In this document: positions 17,917 through 26,431 of the stretch, piece by piece
Position numbering within the stretch: the first letter of the stretch is position 1
How the letters are laid out: the number at the start of each line of letters is the position of its first letter
Assembly: GCF_003346715.1 (NCBI RefSeq)
Contig: NZ_QQPQ01000002.1
Span: 124,001 to 188,000 of the forward strand
DNA: 64,000 bases
DNA from: Oceanispirochaeta sp. M1
Lineage (GTDB): Bacteria > Spirochaetota > Spirochaetia > DSM-2461
Direction of reading: 5' to 3'
Notes under the pieces: generated by a model
Told to the model about the DNA's origin: nothing
Seen by the model: the letters and a program-made list of their open reading frames with translations, nothing else
Databases searched by the model: none
Program-made: the position numbers and the translations under genes

Positions 17917-19251
17917 TTATAAGGCCCACAGGGCATCTTTAATAATTTCCGACACCGATGGGTGGGGAAAGATAATTTCTTTAATATCCTGAACTCTCAG
18001 TTCCATCTCCATCATGGCTGCCGCCGAATGGATAATTTCCGAGCTGTATACACCAAGCATATGGACTCCCAGAAGAAGACCACTTCCCTCTTCTACGACG
18101 ACCTTACACATTCCGGGTTCTTTTTTTCCCTGCTCTGCCAGAAAGCGGCCATTGGCACGCATAGGTACAGTAGCAGTTTTGACTTCGAATCCTTCTTCCC
18201 TGGCCTGAGCTTCGGTCAGTCCGCAGCCTGCTGCTTCGGGATCTGTGTAAACAGCCCAGGGAACAGCACCGTAACGCATCAGGTCCGACTTTCCAAGAAT
18301 AGTATTCACCGCAACTTCTCCCATGCGGGAGGCTGAGTGAGCCAGAAGAGATAACCCATTCACATCACCGATGGCAAAAATGCCGGGGAGATTGGTTCTC
18401 ATCTGCTCATCCACACGGATACCCTGAGCTGCCACATCCACACCGATTTTTTCCAGACCCAGAGTCAGAGGCCGACGGCCTACAGACATAAGAACCATAT
18501 CTGCGGGTAGTGCTGTTTCAGCACCGTCTTTTTCAAAGTAGACATTGGAGGCATCGATCTTTGTGACCTTTGCCTTCAGATGGAAATCCACTTTGGAGAG
18601 ATTCTTGCGCAGGGCTTTGGAAAAATCGGCATCCATAAGGGGAATGATTTCATCCATCATCTCAACAACGGTGACTTTCACACCTACAGCAGAAAAGAAG
18701 GATGCAAACTCAACCCCGATAACACCACCACCGATAACAACCAGATTCTCGGGAAGTTTTGCTACCTGCAGAATTCCTTCGTTTGTCAGAACATGGGGCA
18801 GATCAGCTCCGGGAATGGGAGGGACAAAGGCCGTGGAGCCGCTGGCAACAAAAAGATTATCAAAACTATATTCTTTACCGCCGGCCTTTACTGTTTTAGC
18901 TGATACCACTTCGGCTTCTGCAAAAACAACATCAACCTTATTTGTCTTCATCAGAAAGGCAATACCCTTTCGGAGTGTATCGATTGTCTCCTGTTTATGG
19001 GCCATAGCCTTTTCAAGACTGAACTCTACATTTCCGGCAATTACTCCGTAAGCCTCACCATGGAGGGCTTTCTTATACAATTTGGAAGAGTTCAATAGAC
19101 TCTTGGTGGGGATACATCCGTGGTTTGTACAGACGCCTCCCAGATTATCTTTTTCAATAAGCAGAACTTTTTTGCCTGCATGTCCGGCACGCTCGGCGGC
19201 AACATAGCCCCCAGGTCCGGCTCCGATTACTATCAGATCATAATGTTCCAT
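17917..19251 (-). CDS. lpdA: Dihydrolipoyl dehydrogenase (E3)
   Basis: Flavoprotein that reoxidises the lipoyl group of E2 and makes NADH. At 444 aa it is slightly short for the family (about 460-475). The FAD-binding GAGPGGYVAAERA lies at residues 10-22. The redox disulfide is Cys41 and Cys46 in GGVCTNHGCIPTK. The NAD-binding GGGVIGVEFASFFSAVG lies near residue 170 and the FAD motif FAIGDVNG near 290. The C-terminal FPHPSVSE contains the catalytic His-Glu pair. It lies between the E2 and E1 genes, which assigns it to this complex, although E3 is often shared among complexes. Confidence 0.95.
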   Translation of the reverse strand: MEHYDLIVIGAGPGGYVAAERAGHAGKKVLLIEKDNLGGVCTNHGCIPTKSLLNSSKLYKKALHGEAYGVIAGNVEFSLEKAMAHKQETIDTLRKGIAFLMKTNKVDVVFAEAEVVSAKTVKAGGKEYSFDNLFVASGSTAFVPPIPGADLPHVLTNEGILQVAKLPENLVVIGGGVIGVEFASFFSAVGVKVTVVEMMDEIIPLMDADFSKALRKNLSKVDFHLKAKVTKIDASNVYFEKDGAETALPADMVLMSVGRRPLTLGLEKIGVDVAAQGIRVDEQMRTNLPGIFAIGDVNGLSLLAHSASRMGEVAVNTILGKSDLMRYGAVPWAVYTDPEAAGCGLTEAQAREEGFEVKTATVPMRANGRFLAEQGKKEPGMCKVVVEEGSGLLLGVHMLGVYSSEIIHSAAAMMEMELRVQDIKEIIFPHPSVSEIIKDALWAL

Positions 19252-19276
19252 TTTCTATCCTTCTTACCCCTTCTGC

Positions 19277-20656
19277 CTACAGAGCCAGTACAAGATCGAT
19301 ATTTTCAAGATTTGCAACAAGTGCCTTCAAAAAACGTCCGGCAGGTGCTCCATCAGTTGCCTGATGATCAAAGGTCAGGCTCAGTCCCATATGAGGGATA
19401 AAAGCTACATCCTCACCCTTCATTACGGGTTTGGGCTGTATGGTGCATACACCCAGGATTCCGACTTCCGGCTTATTCAGTACGGGAGTAAAACTTTCAA
19501 TCCCCATGGCACCAAGATTTGTAATGGTAAATGTACCGCCTGTGAGCTCTTCAGGATCAACCTGACCCTCAAGGCATTTACCAAAGACTCTCTTAGTTTC
19601 TGTGCCCAGCTCTTTGAGGCTGAGTGTATCGGCGAAGCGGACTACAGGAACCATCAGTCCCCGGGGAGTATCAACGGCGCATCCCAGATGTACTGACTTG
19701 AACTGCTTAATACTGTCACCCAGGAAGTGGGCATTCATTTCGGGAAAATCTTTCAGAGTCCGTGCTGTAACAAGCATCACAAGATCGTTGATTGTTACCT
19801 TCTGCAGTCCCATTTCTTCGGGAGAGTTTTTGAGCCGTTTACGCAGAGCTAGAATACGAGTTGCATCGGCTGAAGTATTCATGGTGAGCTGTGCAGTTTG
19901 CGTCAGAGATTCAAGCATTCTTGATGCTGTGATCTTACGGACACCCTTAACTTTGATATCAGATGCTTCTCCGGGGAAGTCCATTGATACAGCCGCAGAA
20001 CTAAGCACGGCAGAAGCTGCAGGTACATCAAGCAGATCTGATTTAAGTACACGGCCTCCAAGACCGGTTCCTCTGGCAGGGGCTGTCTTACCGCTGCGGA
20101 TCAATTCTTCCATGGCAGCGGGAGTCAGGGGAGCCTGACCTTCAAGAGCGGCCAGAACATCACGTTCCACGATACGTCCTTCAGGTCCGGTACCGGATAT
20201 CTTATCAAGAGCGACAGCCTTGGCGGCTGCCAGATTTCTGGCCCGGGGTGAAGCAAAACCGGATGTTCCGGCTGCAACTTCCTGTGATGCCTGAACAGCG
20301 GACTGCTCTGCAGGAGAGGCTTCGGCTGCGGCAGGAGATTCTACAGCAGCATCCGATGCCTGAGAAGAATCCGCAGATCCGCTTCCCAATTCAGCAAGCA
20401 GGGCAGTGATATCTTCACCAGCCTCACCAATTACAGCCATGGGCTGCATAACAGGAACATCATCATCCACCTGAAACAACTGTTTCAAAAGAACTCCTGA
20501 TGCTGTCGACTCGACAGTGACGGTAGCCTTATCGGTTTCCGCCTCACATAAAACATCTCCAACCGAGACTGTATCACCTTCAGATTTTGTCCATTCAAGT
20601 ATGATACAGGATTCAACTGAATTACCGGCTTTCGGCATTACAACAATTTCTGCCAT
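19277..20656 (-). CDS. Dihydrolipoamide acyltransferase (E2)
   Basis: Core of the 2-oxoacid dehydrogenase complex, 459 aa. One lipoyl domain (residues 1-80) carries the lipoylated Lys43 in ETDKA. An Ala/Glu/Ser-rich linker follows. Then come two peripheral-subunit-binding modules in a row: SPRARNLAAAKAVAL...GPEGRIVERDVL near residues 137-172, and TPAAMEELIRSGKTA...GLGGRVLKSDLL near 178-210. The catalytic domain ends with His431 and Asp435 in DHQATDG. Two binding modules instead of one is unusual and could relate to docking the fused E1 and E3. First gene of the operon. Confidence 0.9.
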   Translation of the reverse strand: MAEIVVMPKAGNSVESCIILEWTKSEGDTVSVGDVLCEAETDKATVTVESTASGVLLKQLFQVDDDVPVMQPMAVIGEAGEDITALLAELGSGSADSSQASDAAVESPAAAEASPAEQSAVQASQEVAAGTSGFASPRARNLAAAKAVALDKISGTGPEGRIVERDVLAALEGQAPLTPAAMEELIRSGKTAPARGTGLGGRVLKSDLLDVPAASAVLSSAAVSMDFPGEASDIKVKGVRKITASRMLESLTQTAQLTMNTSADATRILALRKRLKNSPEEMGLQKVTINDLVMLVTARTLKDFPEMNAHFLGDSIKQFKSVHLGCAVDTPRGLMVPVVRFADTLSLKELGTETKRVFGKCLEGQVDPEELTGGTFTITNLGAMGIESFTPVLNKPEVGILGVCTIQPKPVMKGEDVAFIPHMGLSLTFDHQATDGAPAGRFLKALVANLENIDLVLAL

Positions 20657-20681
20657 AGACCTCTCCTTATCTTTCTTTCAT

Positions 20682-20753
20682 TCGAAAGTATTTGTATTTT
20701 CTATTCATATAATTCTTCATTAGTTTTACATTCAACTTTCTATTTACTTTCGA
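20682..20753. repeat. Inverted 9-bp repeat in the dehydrogenase promoter region
   Basis: TCGAAAGTA (20682-20690) and its reverse complement TACTTTCGA (20745-20753). The second copy abuts the -10 box of the upstream promoter; the first lies in the leader just before the E2 ribosome site. Both could be operator halves for an unidentified regulator. Confidence 0.4.
20707..20735 (-). promoter_or_regulatory. Second promoter for the dehydrogenase operon
   Basis: Minus strand TTGAAT, 17-bp spacer, TTATAT, about 50 bp upstream of the E2 start codon. Weaker than the promoter at 20753-20781. Confidence 0.45.
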
Positions 20754-20781
20754 TATTATTTCAAAACACCTTCCATTGCAA
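20753..20781 (-). promoter_or_regulatory. Main promoter for the dehydrogenase operon
   Basis: Minus strand TTGCAA, 17-bp spacer, TAATAT. A good sigma-70-type match about 97 bp upstream of the E2 start codon. Confidence 0.6.
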
Positions 20782-20855
20782 TAGTTTTTCAACTGAATTC
20801 ATCAAATAGATAAAAATAAATCGGAAGATAGAGACGACTGAAAGCAAATGATATT

Positions 20856-20883
20856 TTGAGTATTCACTGTATTATGTTACAAT
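20856..20883 (+). promoter_or_regulatory. Promoter of the sugar isomerase/epimerase gene
   Basis: TTGAGT, 16-bp spacer, TACAAT, 33 bp before the start codon at 20917. A GntR operator-like sequence lies directly downstream, at the expected transcript start. Confidence 0.65.
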
Positions 20884-20890
20884 ACATAAC

Positions 20891-20904
20891 AACGTCATGA
20901 TCTT
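20891..20904. promoter_or_regulatory. Candidate GntR operator, isomerase promoter
   Basis: AACGTCATGATCTT matches the perfect palindrome at 29975-29988 at 12 of 14 positions. It covers the expected transcript start and ends 12 bases before the isomerase ATG, where a bound repressor would block transcription. Assigned to the regulator at 30008-30730 by inference. Confidence 0.6.
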
Positions 20905-20916
20905 TAAGGAGAGGAA

Positions 20917-21750
20917 ATGAAACCTTCAGTAAGCATGTGGAGTATGGACAGAATGATTCAGGCTCAAGAATTATCTCAACTCTCATTTATACAATGGGCA
21001 GCAAGGAAAAAATTACAATATGTAGAATTGCTCAGTTACTATATGGAAAGAGAGAAGAATCTTGAGGAAGTGCTGGCAGAGTTAAAGAAAAGAAAGATCA
21101 AAGTATCCTGCTACACAATATTAAGTGATTTCTCTACAACTGGAAGTATACTCAGTAAAGAATTCATCCATGATCTGGATATTGCTGAAAAGCTCAAGGC
21201 GCCTTTTGTCAGGATATTGGCAGGAGACTCAAATCCAGATGAACAGAATGCAAAAGTTCAAATTGTCAACGGAATTAAAACAGCAGCAGATGAAGCGGAG
21301 AAGCGGAACCTGAAACTGATTATTGAAAATATTGGTCCCTACAGCTGCCATTCATCAGAAGTAAAAAACATTCTTGACCTTGTTGATTCTCCCTGTGTCC
21401 GGCTGAATTTTGACACTGCAAACCCTCTTCTGGCGGATGAAGATCCAATATCGTCCATTTCAAAATTAAGTCCCTACATAGAATATGTTCACTTTAAAGA
21501 CTTTGTTAGTGAAAAAAATTCAAATTACAGCCAGATTGTTGAAAAGGATTTGTCACGAGAGCAATCTTCGAAAACTGGACACAAAATGACAGGAACCATA
21601 GCAGGTGGGGGAGAAATCAATCTACCAGAGATGGTTAAGATACTTATTGATAGAAAATATGAGGGCTTTATTTCCATCGAGTATGAAGGAACCGGAGATT
21701 CTATGAGTGAAACAGAGAGTTCTCTATCCTATATGAGATCCCTATTATAA
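20917..21750 (+). CDS. Sugar phosphate isomerase/epimerase, TIM barrel (xylose-isomerase-like)
   Basis: A 277-aa soluble protein of the AP-endonuclease-2/xylose-isomerase-like fold. Metal-site stretches are ENIGPYSCHSSE (Glu near residue 139), LNFDTAN (Asp near 168), YVHFKDF (His near 191) and a final FISIEYEGTGD (Glu). These ligand positions fit a divalent-metal ketose/aldose isomerase or epimerase. GGAGAGG precedes the start. It stands alone on the plus strand but shares an operator with the operon at 21814-29892, so it probably performs the first or second step on the imported sugar. Exact reaction unknown. Confidence 0.82.
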   Translation: MKPSVSMWSMDRMIQAQELSQLSFIQWAARKKLQYVELLSYYMEREKNLEEVLAELKKRKIKVSCYTILSDFSTTGSILSKEFIHDLDIAEKLKAPFVRILAGDSNPDEQNAKVQIVNGIKTAADEAEKRNLKLIIENIGPYSCHSSEVKNILDLVDSPCVRLNFDTANPLLADEDPISSISKLSPYIEYVHFKDFVSEKNSNYSQIVEKDLSREQSSKTGHKMTGTIAGGGEINLPEMVKILIDRKYEGFISIEYEGTGDSMSETESSLSYMRSLL

Positions 21751-21758
21751 AAAGAAAG

Positions 21759-21785
21759 GGCTGTCTCATTATTTATGAGACAGCC
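21759..21785. terminator. Bidirectional terminator between isomerase gene and transporter operon
   Basis: Perfect 11-bp stem GGCTGTCTCAT / ATGAGACAGCC with a 5-base loop, between convergent genes ending at 21750 and 21814. The flanks are A-rich on the left and lack a long T-run on the right, so it works best for the minus strand. Confidence 0.8.
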
Positions 21786-21813
21786 TCAAGATCTTCAATA
21801 TATTCTCAATCTG

Positions 21814-22776
21814 CTATTTAATAATTCCTCTTCTGGATAATACAATCACCGTAACACCGGCAATCATCAGAATCCCTTTGATAATCGATCCAATATAATA
21901 GGGAACTCCCAGCATAGTTATACCGTTACTCAATACAGAAATAATTATGGCTCCGATCAGCGTACCAATGACATTGGGTTTACCGGCCTTTATAATCATG
22001 GCACCAAGAAAAACAGTTGTTAATCCGTCAATAAAAAAAGAACTGCCGATTCGAGGCTGACCGGAACTGAATGATGCTGCCAACAGCACTCCACTGAATG
22101 ATGCAAGTAAGGCTGATAATGCAAAGAAACTCATTATTATTTTTTTCTCTTTGATCCCCGCTTCAAGTGAAGCCTTTCGATTTTCACCCAGAGCATAGAG
22201 ATGCTGTCCCGTAGTAGTATAATCCTGTATCCAGGCAGCTATCCCGTAAATGACAACGACCAATAGAAAAAGAACAGGGAGTCCAAGAACCTTTCCATAA
22301 ACAAGAAATTGAACAGTCGGATCAATAGACATCAGGTAGAGAGGCTGGCCCTTATTAATAATATTAGCCACTGCCTTAGCCAGACTTCCTACGGCAATCG
22401 TGGCAATCAGGGCAGGAAATCTGAATCTGGTAATAAGGGTTCCACTCAATAATCCATAGAGTATCCCGGAAAGGATAGCCACCATGGCTGCCATTCCCCA
22501 GATCATTCCATTTTTGACCATTAAAGCAGTCATCATACTGGCGAAACCGGCAATTTCCGGAAAGCTGATATCAGTTTCTCCACTGGCAACAATCCATGTT
22601 ACACCTAATACCATCAAAGCAATGATCCCACAGGAGCGTAAGATCTCCATTAGATTGTCAACAGATCTGAATGCCTGAGACTGGGTAGAGAAAAACAGAA
22701 CCATAAGAAATAAGACCCATAAAAGAATTAGATTCGGTTTAAAAAGTGTAGCGATACCGGTTCTACGATGCTGCAT
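21814..22776 (-). CDS. Sugar ABC transporter permease 2 (CUT2, RbsC-like)
   Basis: Inner-membrane permease, 320 aa, with about eight hydrophobic segments. Family-typical stretches are TWIVASGETDISFPEIAGFA near residue 60, FRFPALIATIAVGSLAKA near 120, and FIDGLTTVFLGAMIIKAGKPNVIGTLIGA near 250. It differs clearly from the permease encoded just upstream, so the transporter is probably a heterodimer like LsrC/LsrD rather than the RbsC homodimer. Its start overlaps the end of that gene by 14 bases. Last gene of the GntR-controlled operon. Confidence 0.88.
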   Translation of the reverse strand: MQHRRTGIATLFKPNLILLWVLFLMVLFFSTQSQAFRSVDNLMEILRSCGIIALMVLGVTWIVASGETDISFPEIAGFASMMTALMVKNGMIWGMAAMVAILSGILYGLLSGTLITRFRFPALIATIAVGSLAKAVANIINKGQPLYLMSIDPTVQFLVYGKVLGLPVLFLLVVVIYGIAAWIQDYTTTGQHLYALGENRKASLEAGIKEKKIIMSFFALSALLASFSGVLLAASFSSGQPRIGSSFFIDGLTTVFLGAMIIKAGKPNVIGTLIGAIIISVLSNGITMLGVPYYIGSIIKGILMIAGVTVIVLSRRGIIK

Positions 22777-23755
22777 TGATTTCTCCTTTTTTCAAAACCT
22801 GACTCTTCTTTTTTCCCGTAAATTCCAATCCAGAAATAATGATAGAAAAAATAAGGACTATACCTATTACAAGATCCATAAAATAAAAAGGGACAGCCAT
22901 AAGAGTAAAACCATTCTGCATTATTGAAATAAGAAAGGCTCCTAAAAAGGTTCCGTATACTGTTGGTTTCTTAAAAATGGAAATCCCTACAAAAACTGCA
23001 GCCCATGAAGGCATTAACAGCATCAATCCACCCTTCAGATACCCCTTTCCCTGTGCGGCTATCTGAACCATATTTGTAAATGAACTTAGTACAGCACAAA
23101 TAACAAATGCGGCAATAATATATTTTTTTACAGGGATGGCTGAGAACAGGGCGGCTGTTTTATTGCTGCCTATGGCATAAAATCTTCGACCATGAACGGA
23201 GCGATGAAGCAGCAACCATGCTGAAAAATATAGAATAATCAAAAATATGACGGGCAGGGGCAAACCGGCAACAGTTGCATTATTCAGCTCCATTATCCCG
23301 CTTTTCTGAAAATTCCTATAAATATAAGATCCACCACTATAGATATAAGCCAATCCATACACAGCAGACCCCAGACCTATTGTAACAATCATATCCGGCA
23401 GTTCCAGAGTGCCTATGGCAACCCCATTGATAAATCCAAACAATACAGCAGGTAATAATCCGATCAGAATGGCGGCCAATGGAGGAAATCCAAGACCGAT
23501 CAACCAGCTCATTGTCATAGCTGAAAAACAGCTGAAATAATGAAAAGACATATCATTGTGACCAATACTGACTACAAATGTCAGACCCAATGCCGAAATA
23601 GCAGTGATAGAGAGATGTTTAAATGCCTTTAAAAAATTGCCGACAGTAAAAAATTGCTCGCTGAATGTTCCAAAAATGATCAAAACAAGAAGAGTCAGCA
23701 ATGAAAAGGCTATAATTGAAAAGTTCTCTTTAATTTTATTCATTATTATCTCCAC
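22763..23755 (-). CDS. Sugar ABC transporter permease 1 (CUT2, RbsC-like)
   Basis: Inner-membrane permease, 330 aa. TFVVSIGHNDMSFHYFSCFSA near residue 60 corresponds to the conserved region that in RbsC reads GGIDLS. LPDMIVTIGLGSAVYGLAYI and LLMPSWAAVFVGISIFKKP are the other family landmarks. The start overlaps the end of the ATPase gene by 20 bases, implying coupling. An alternative start at the fifth codon (MNKIKENF) is possible and would not change the interpretation. Confidence 0.88.
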   Translation of the reverse strand: MEIIMNKIKENFSIIAFSLLTLLVLIIFGTFSEQFFTVGNFLKAFKHLSITAISALGLTFVVSIGHNDMSFHYFSCFSAMTMSWLIGLGFPPLAAILIGLLPAVLFGFINGVAIGTLELPDMIVTIGLGSAVYGLAYIYSGGSYIYRNFQKSGIMELNNATVAGLPLPVIFLIILYFSAWLLLHRSVHGRRFYAIGSNKTAALFSAIPVKKYIIAAFVICAVLSSFTNMVQIAAQGKGYLKGGLMLLMPSWAAVFVGISIFKKPTVYGTFLGAFLISIMQNGFTLMAVPFYFMDLVIGIVLIFSIIISGLEFTGKKKSQVLKKGEINAAS

Positions 23756-25250
23756 CGGTCAGCCCGTACAGGAGCATTTCATCAAGTTTGACATCATGGG
23801 CAGCCTTATTCAGCACCATCTGTCCTTTATACAAAACAATGGCCCTGTCACAGATCCCTAAAACCTCTTCACAATCAGACCCGATAACAAGAACACAATG
23901 ATCCACTGAAAGATCCCTTATTACCTGATAGATACTTGCTTTGGCACCGACATCAACACCTACAGTAGGTTCACAAAAAATATAAATATCGGAGTCAGTA
24001 TACAGTCCCTTGGCAATAACGACTTTCTGCTGATTTCCACCACTGAGCAGGGAGACTTTCTTCGTACTGTCTTTTGGCCGTACATCCAGTTTATCAATAA
24101 GCTCCCGGCTGTCTGCTATTTCTTTTTTATGATTAACTAAAGCAGCGGTCGAGGTTTTTTTTAGATTAGAAAGAGTCATATTAAAGCTGACAGACTCATC
24201 GCCGATCTGACCTTCCTGCCGCCTGTCTCCTGGAATCAGATAGATACCATTTTTAAGACCATCAACTGCAGACTTTAACTTGATCTTCTTATGATTCTTT
24301 TCGATTAATCCGCTTGTGGGTGGAAGTACACCAAACAAAGATTTGGATAGTTCATCAATTCCTGACCCGACAAGTCCAAAAACACCCAGAACTTCCCCTT
24401 TACGAGCCTCAAACGAAACATTCTGATATGCTCCGCTCAGAGTCAGATCCTCAACTTTTAAAACAAGCTCAGCAATATTTTTGGATTTATCCGGATAGAT
24501 TTTCTCCAGTTTATCTCCCAGCATCAGCTCGGCAATCTTTGCATGATCCATCCCGGCATCCGAAGTTTGATATGAACCTACATCCTTGCCATTTCTGAAA
24601 ACTGTAAAACTATCGGCAATTTTAAAAACCTCATCCAGACGATGGGTGATATATATAATAGAGATACCTTGTTTCTGCAGCAGTTTAATCTGCTCAAAAA
24701 GCACAGAGATTTCCTTTTGTGTTAAAATTGAAGTTGGTTCATCCAAAATCAGGATATGCATATTTTCCTGAGAAAGGGCTCTCAAGATGGCCACACTCTC
24801 CCTTTCAACAGCTTCCAACGAACTGACAGGAATATTTAGATCTAAATTCACAGGGAATTTCTTCAATAGCGCCCCTGCTTTCTGTCTTAATTTTCTTCGA
24901 TTTATGACAGGAAAAAGTCCTTTCCCTTCCGATTCATTTCCAAGAAAGATATTCTCATAGGCTGTAAATGATGGAATCATCTGTGGATCCTGATACACTG
25001 TGGCCACACCATGATTTTTTGATGAAACCGTATCATTTATCTCAACCGATTTTCCATTGATAAGAATACTTCCCTGATCTTTCCGGTATATTCCGGATAA
25101 TACTTTTATTAATGTTGACTTACCGGCACCATTAATTCCCAGCAATGCATGTACTTCTCCCTTTTTTAGGGAAAAATCTGCATCATCAAGGGCTAGAACA
25201 CCGGGAAACTGTTTCCTGATACCCTTCATTTCAAGACTGTATTCAGCCAC
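23736..25250 (-). CDS. Sugar ABC transporter ATPase, two domains (CUT2)
   Basis: Cytoplasmic energy subunit, 504 aa. The first domain has Walker A GINGAGKSTLIK near residue 38 and Walker B HILILDEPTS. The second domain has the degenerate P-loop GLVGSGIDELSK and the signature LSGGNQQKVVIAKGL. Its Walker B reads IYIFCEPTVGVD, with Cys where Asp is usual before the catalytic Glu. That substitution occurs in the domain expected to be less important. Encoded between binding protein and permeases; it overlaps permease 1. Confidence 0.92.
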   Translation of the reverse strand: MAEYSLEMKGIRKQFPGVLALDDADFSLKKGEVHALLGINGAGKSTLIKVLSGIYRKDQGSILINGKSVEINDTVSSKNHGVATVYQDPQMIPSFTAYENIFLGNESEGKGLFPVINRRKLRQKAGALLKKFPVNLDLNIPVSSLEAVERESVAILRALSQENMHILILDEPTSILTQKEISVLFEQIKLLQKQGISIIYITHRLDEVFKIADSFTVFRNGKDVGSYQTSDAGMDHAKIAELMLGDKLEKIYPDKSKNIAELVLKVEDLTLSGAYQNVSFEARKGEVLGVFGLVGSGIDELSKSLFGVLPPTSGLIEKNHKKIKLKSAVDGLKNGIYLIPGDRRQEGQIGDESVSFNMTLSNLKKTSTAALVNHKKEIADSRELIDKLDVRPKDSTKKVSLLSGGNQQKVVIAKGLYTDSDIYIFCEPTVGVDVGAKASIYQVIRDLSVDHCVLVIGSDCEEVLGICDRAIVLYKGQMVLNKAAHDVKLDEMLLYGLTGGDNNE

Positions 25251-25281
25251 CTGATTACTCCTTTTTTAATTGAAACATCCC

Positions 25282-25306
25282 GACCCTTATGCAAAGCATA
25301 TGGGTC
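25282..25306 (-). terminator. Hairpin between binding-protein and ATPase genes (partial attenuator)
   Basis: Stem GACCC-TATGC / GCATA-GGGTC with one T-T mismatch and an AAA loop, in the 83-base gap after the binding-protein gene. No clean U-tail directly follows on the minus strand. Probably differential-expression or mRNA-stability structure. Confidence 0.65.
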
Positions 25307-25333
25307 AGAATGGAATATTATTAAATTGAATTA

Positions 25334-26386
25334 TTAGAGAACAGGAGTCCAACCATATTCATCAGCTTTTCCGGGGATGTCATAGTTAAATGCATCAGAG
25401 GGAGCAGCCTTAAGAACACTTTGAGTTGCCGCGTATACAGGAGCAATGATAAATCTGGGAACTTGTTTTCCATCCAGATAATCTTTTGCATAACGCACAC
25501 TGTTATATGACATGTAGTAAATACTCTGGGCCATAGTCAGGGCAAAGACACCATCATCTTTCATGATTTCAAAAGCATACTCGCCACCATCGATACCTGT
25601 TGTAATGATTTCATCTGCGCGTCCTGCATCCTGGATTGCCAGTGCACCTTCCATTGCGGCTCCATCCCATGCACACCAGATTGCATCAAGATCTCCTGCA
25701 TTGGGGTTTGCAGTAAGCATATTTTCTACTGCCTGACGAGGAGTTACTGCTCCTGTGGAATCCCAGGACCAATTTGCTACAACTTCAATATCTGGATACT
25801 GACTAAGTATGTATCGGGCACCCTGTCCACGAAGATCCCATGCTTCATTACTGGGAAGATCAATAACAGCAACTTTACCTTTGCCGCCTATCTGATCAAT
25901 AATCCATTTCATTGACCAGGTACCCATTCCAAAGTCATTGGAACAGATGGATGTAACTGCAGGAACTCCTGCAATAATGGCATCAGCAACGAATACAGGG
26001 ATTCCTGCATCAGTGGCTCTTTTAACAGCCTGAGTAATACCGGCAGGATCTGAAGGAGTAACAAACAAAGCTTTCGGATTCATCTTGATAAATGCATCAA
26101 TCTGCTCAGACTGGAGCTTTGCATCATAATTGGCATTTGACCACATGACCTTATCAGCGGGAATTCCGAAATCAGCAAATGCGTCTTCATAACCGACAGT
26201 TTGTCTCTGACCCGATTCATTCTCCTGCCATCCCAATGCCACACAATAAACATCTGACTTGGGAGCCATTTTGACTTCTGCCTTGTCAGCAGTATCTGAT
26301 GAAACCTCTACAGAACTGTCTCCATTTGTACAGCCGACCATTACAGACATTACTGCAACCAGAAATAAAACAGATAATCTTTTCAT
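25334..26386 (-). CDS. Sugar-binding lipoprotein of the GntR-regulated importer
   Basis: Solute receptor, 350 aa, periplasmic-binding fold I. Signal peptide with lipobox VMVGC (Cys19), followed by a short Ser/Asp/Glu linker. Typical strands are DVYCVALGWQENESGQRQTVG, NPKALFVTPSDPAG and TTGIDGGEYAFEIMKDDGVFALTMAQS. The ribosome site is GGAGGAAGAAT-ATG. It is flanked by hairpins on both sides, which could protect its mRNA. It sits between a kinase gene and the transporter genes. The ligand is unknown; a free sugar or polyol is most likely. Confidence 0.88.
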   Translation of the reverse strand: MKRLSVLFLVAVMSVMVGCTNGDSSVEVSSDTADKAEVKMAPKSDVYCVALGWQENESGQRQTVGYEDAFADFGIPADKVMWSNANYDAKLQSEQIDAFIKMNPKALFVTPSDPAGITQAVKRATDAGIPVFVADAIIAGVPAVTSICSNDFGMGTWSMKWIIDQIGGKGKVAVIDLPSNEAWDLRGQGARYILSQYPDIEVVANWSWDSTGAVTPRQAVENMLTANPNAGDLDAIWCAWDGAAMEGALAIQDAGRADEIITTGIDGGEYAFEIMKDDGVFALTMAQSIYYMSYNSVRYAKDYLDGKQVPRFIIAPVYAATQSVLKAAPSDAFNYDIPGKADEYGWTPVL

Positions 26387-26407
26387 ATTCTTCCTCCAAT
26401 ATATATC

Positions 26408-26424
26408 TTCCTCAAACTGAGGAA
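26408..26424 (-). promoter_or_regulatory. Leader hairpin of the binding-protein gene
   Basis: Stem TTCCTCA / TGAGGAA with an AAC loop, 22-38 bases upstream of the start codon, preceded on the transcript by GGAAC and followed by ATTGGAGGAAGAA. The same arrangement and spacing recur before the 5'-nucleotidase gene at 32750. Confidence 0.5.
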
Positions 26425-26431
26425 TGTTCCC

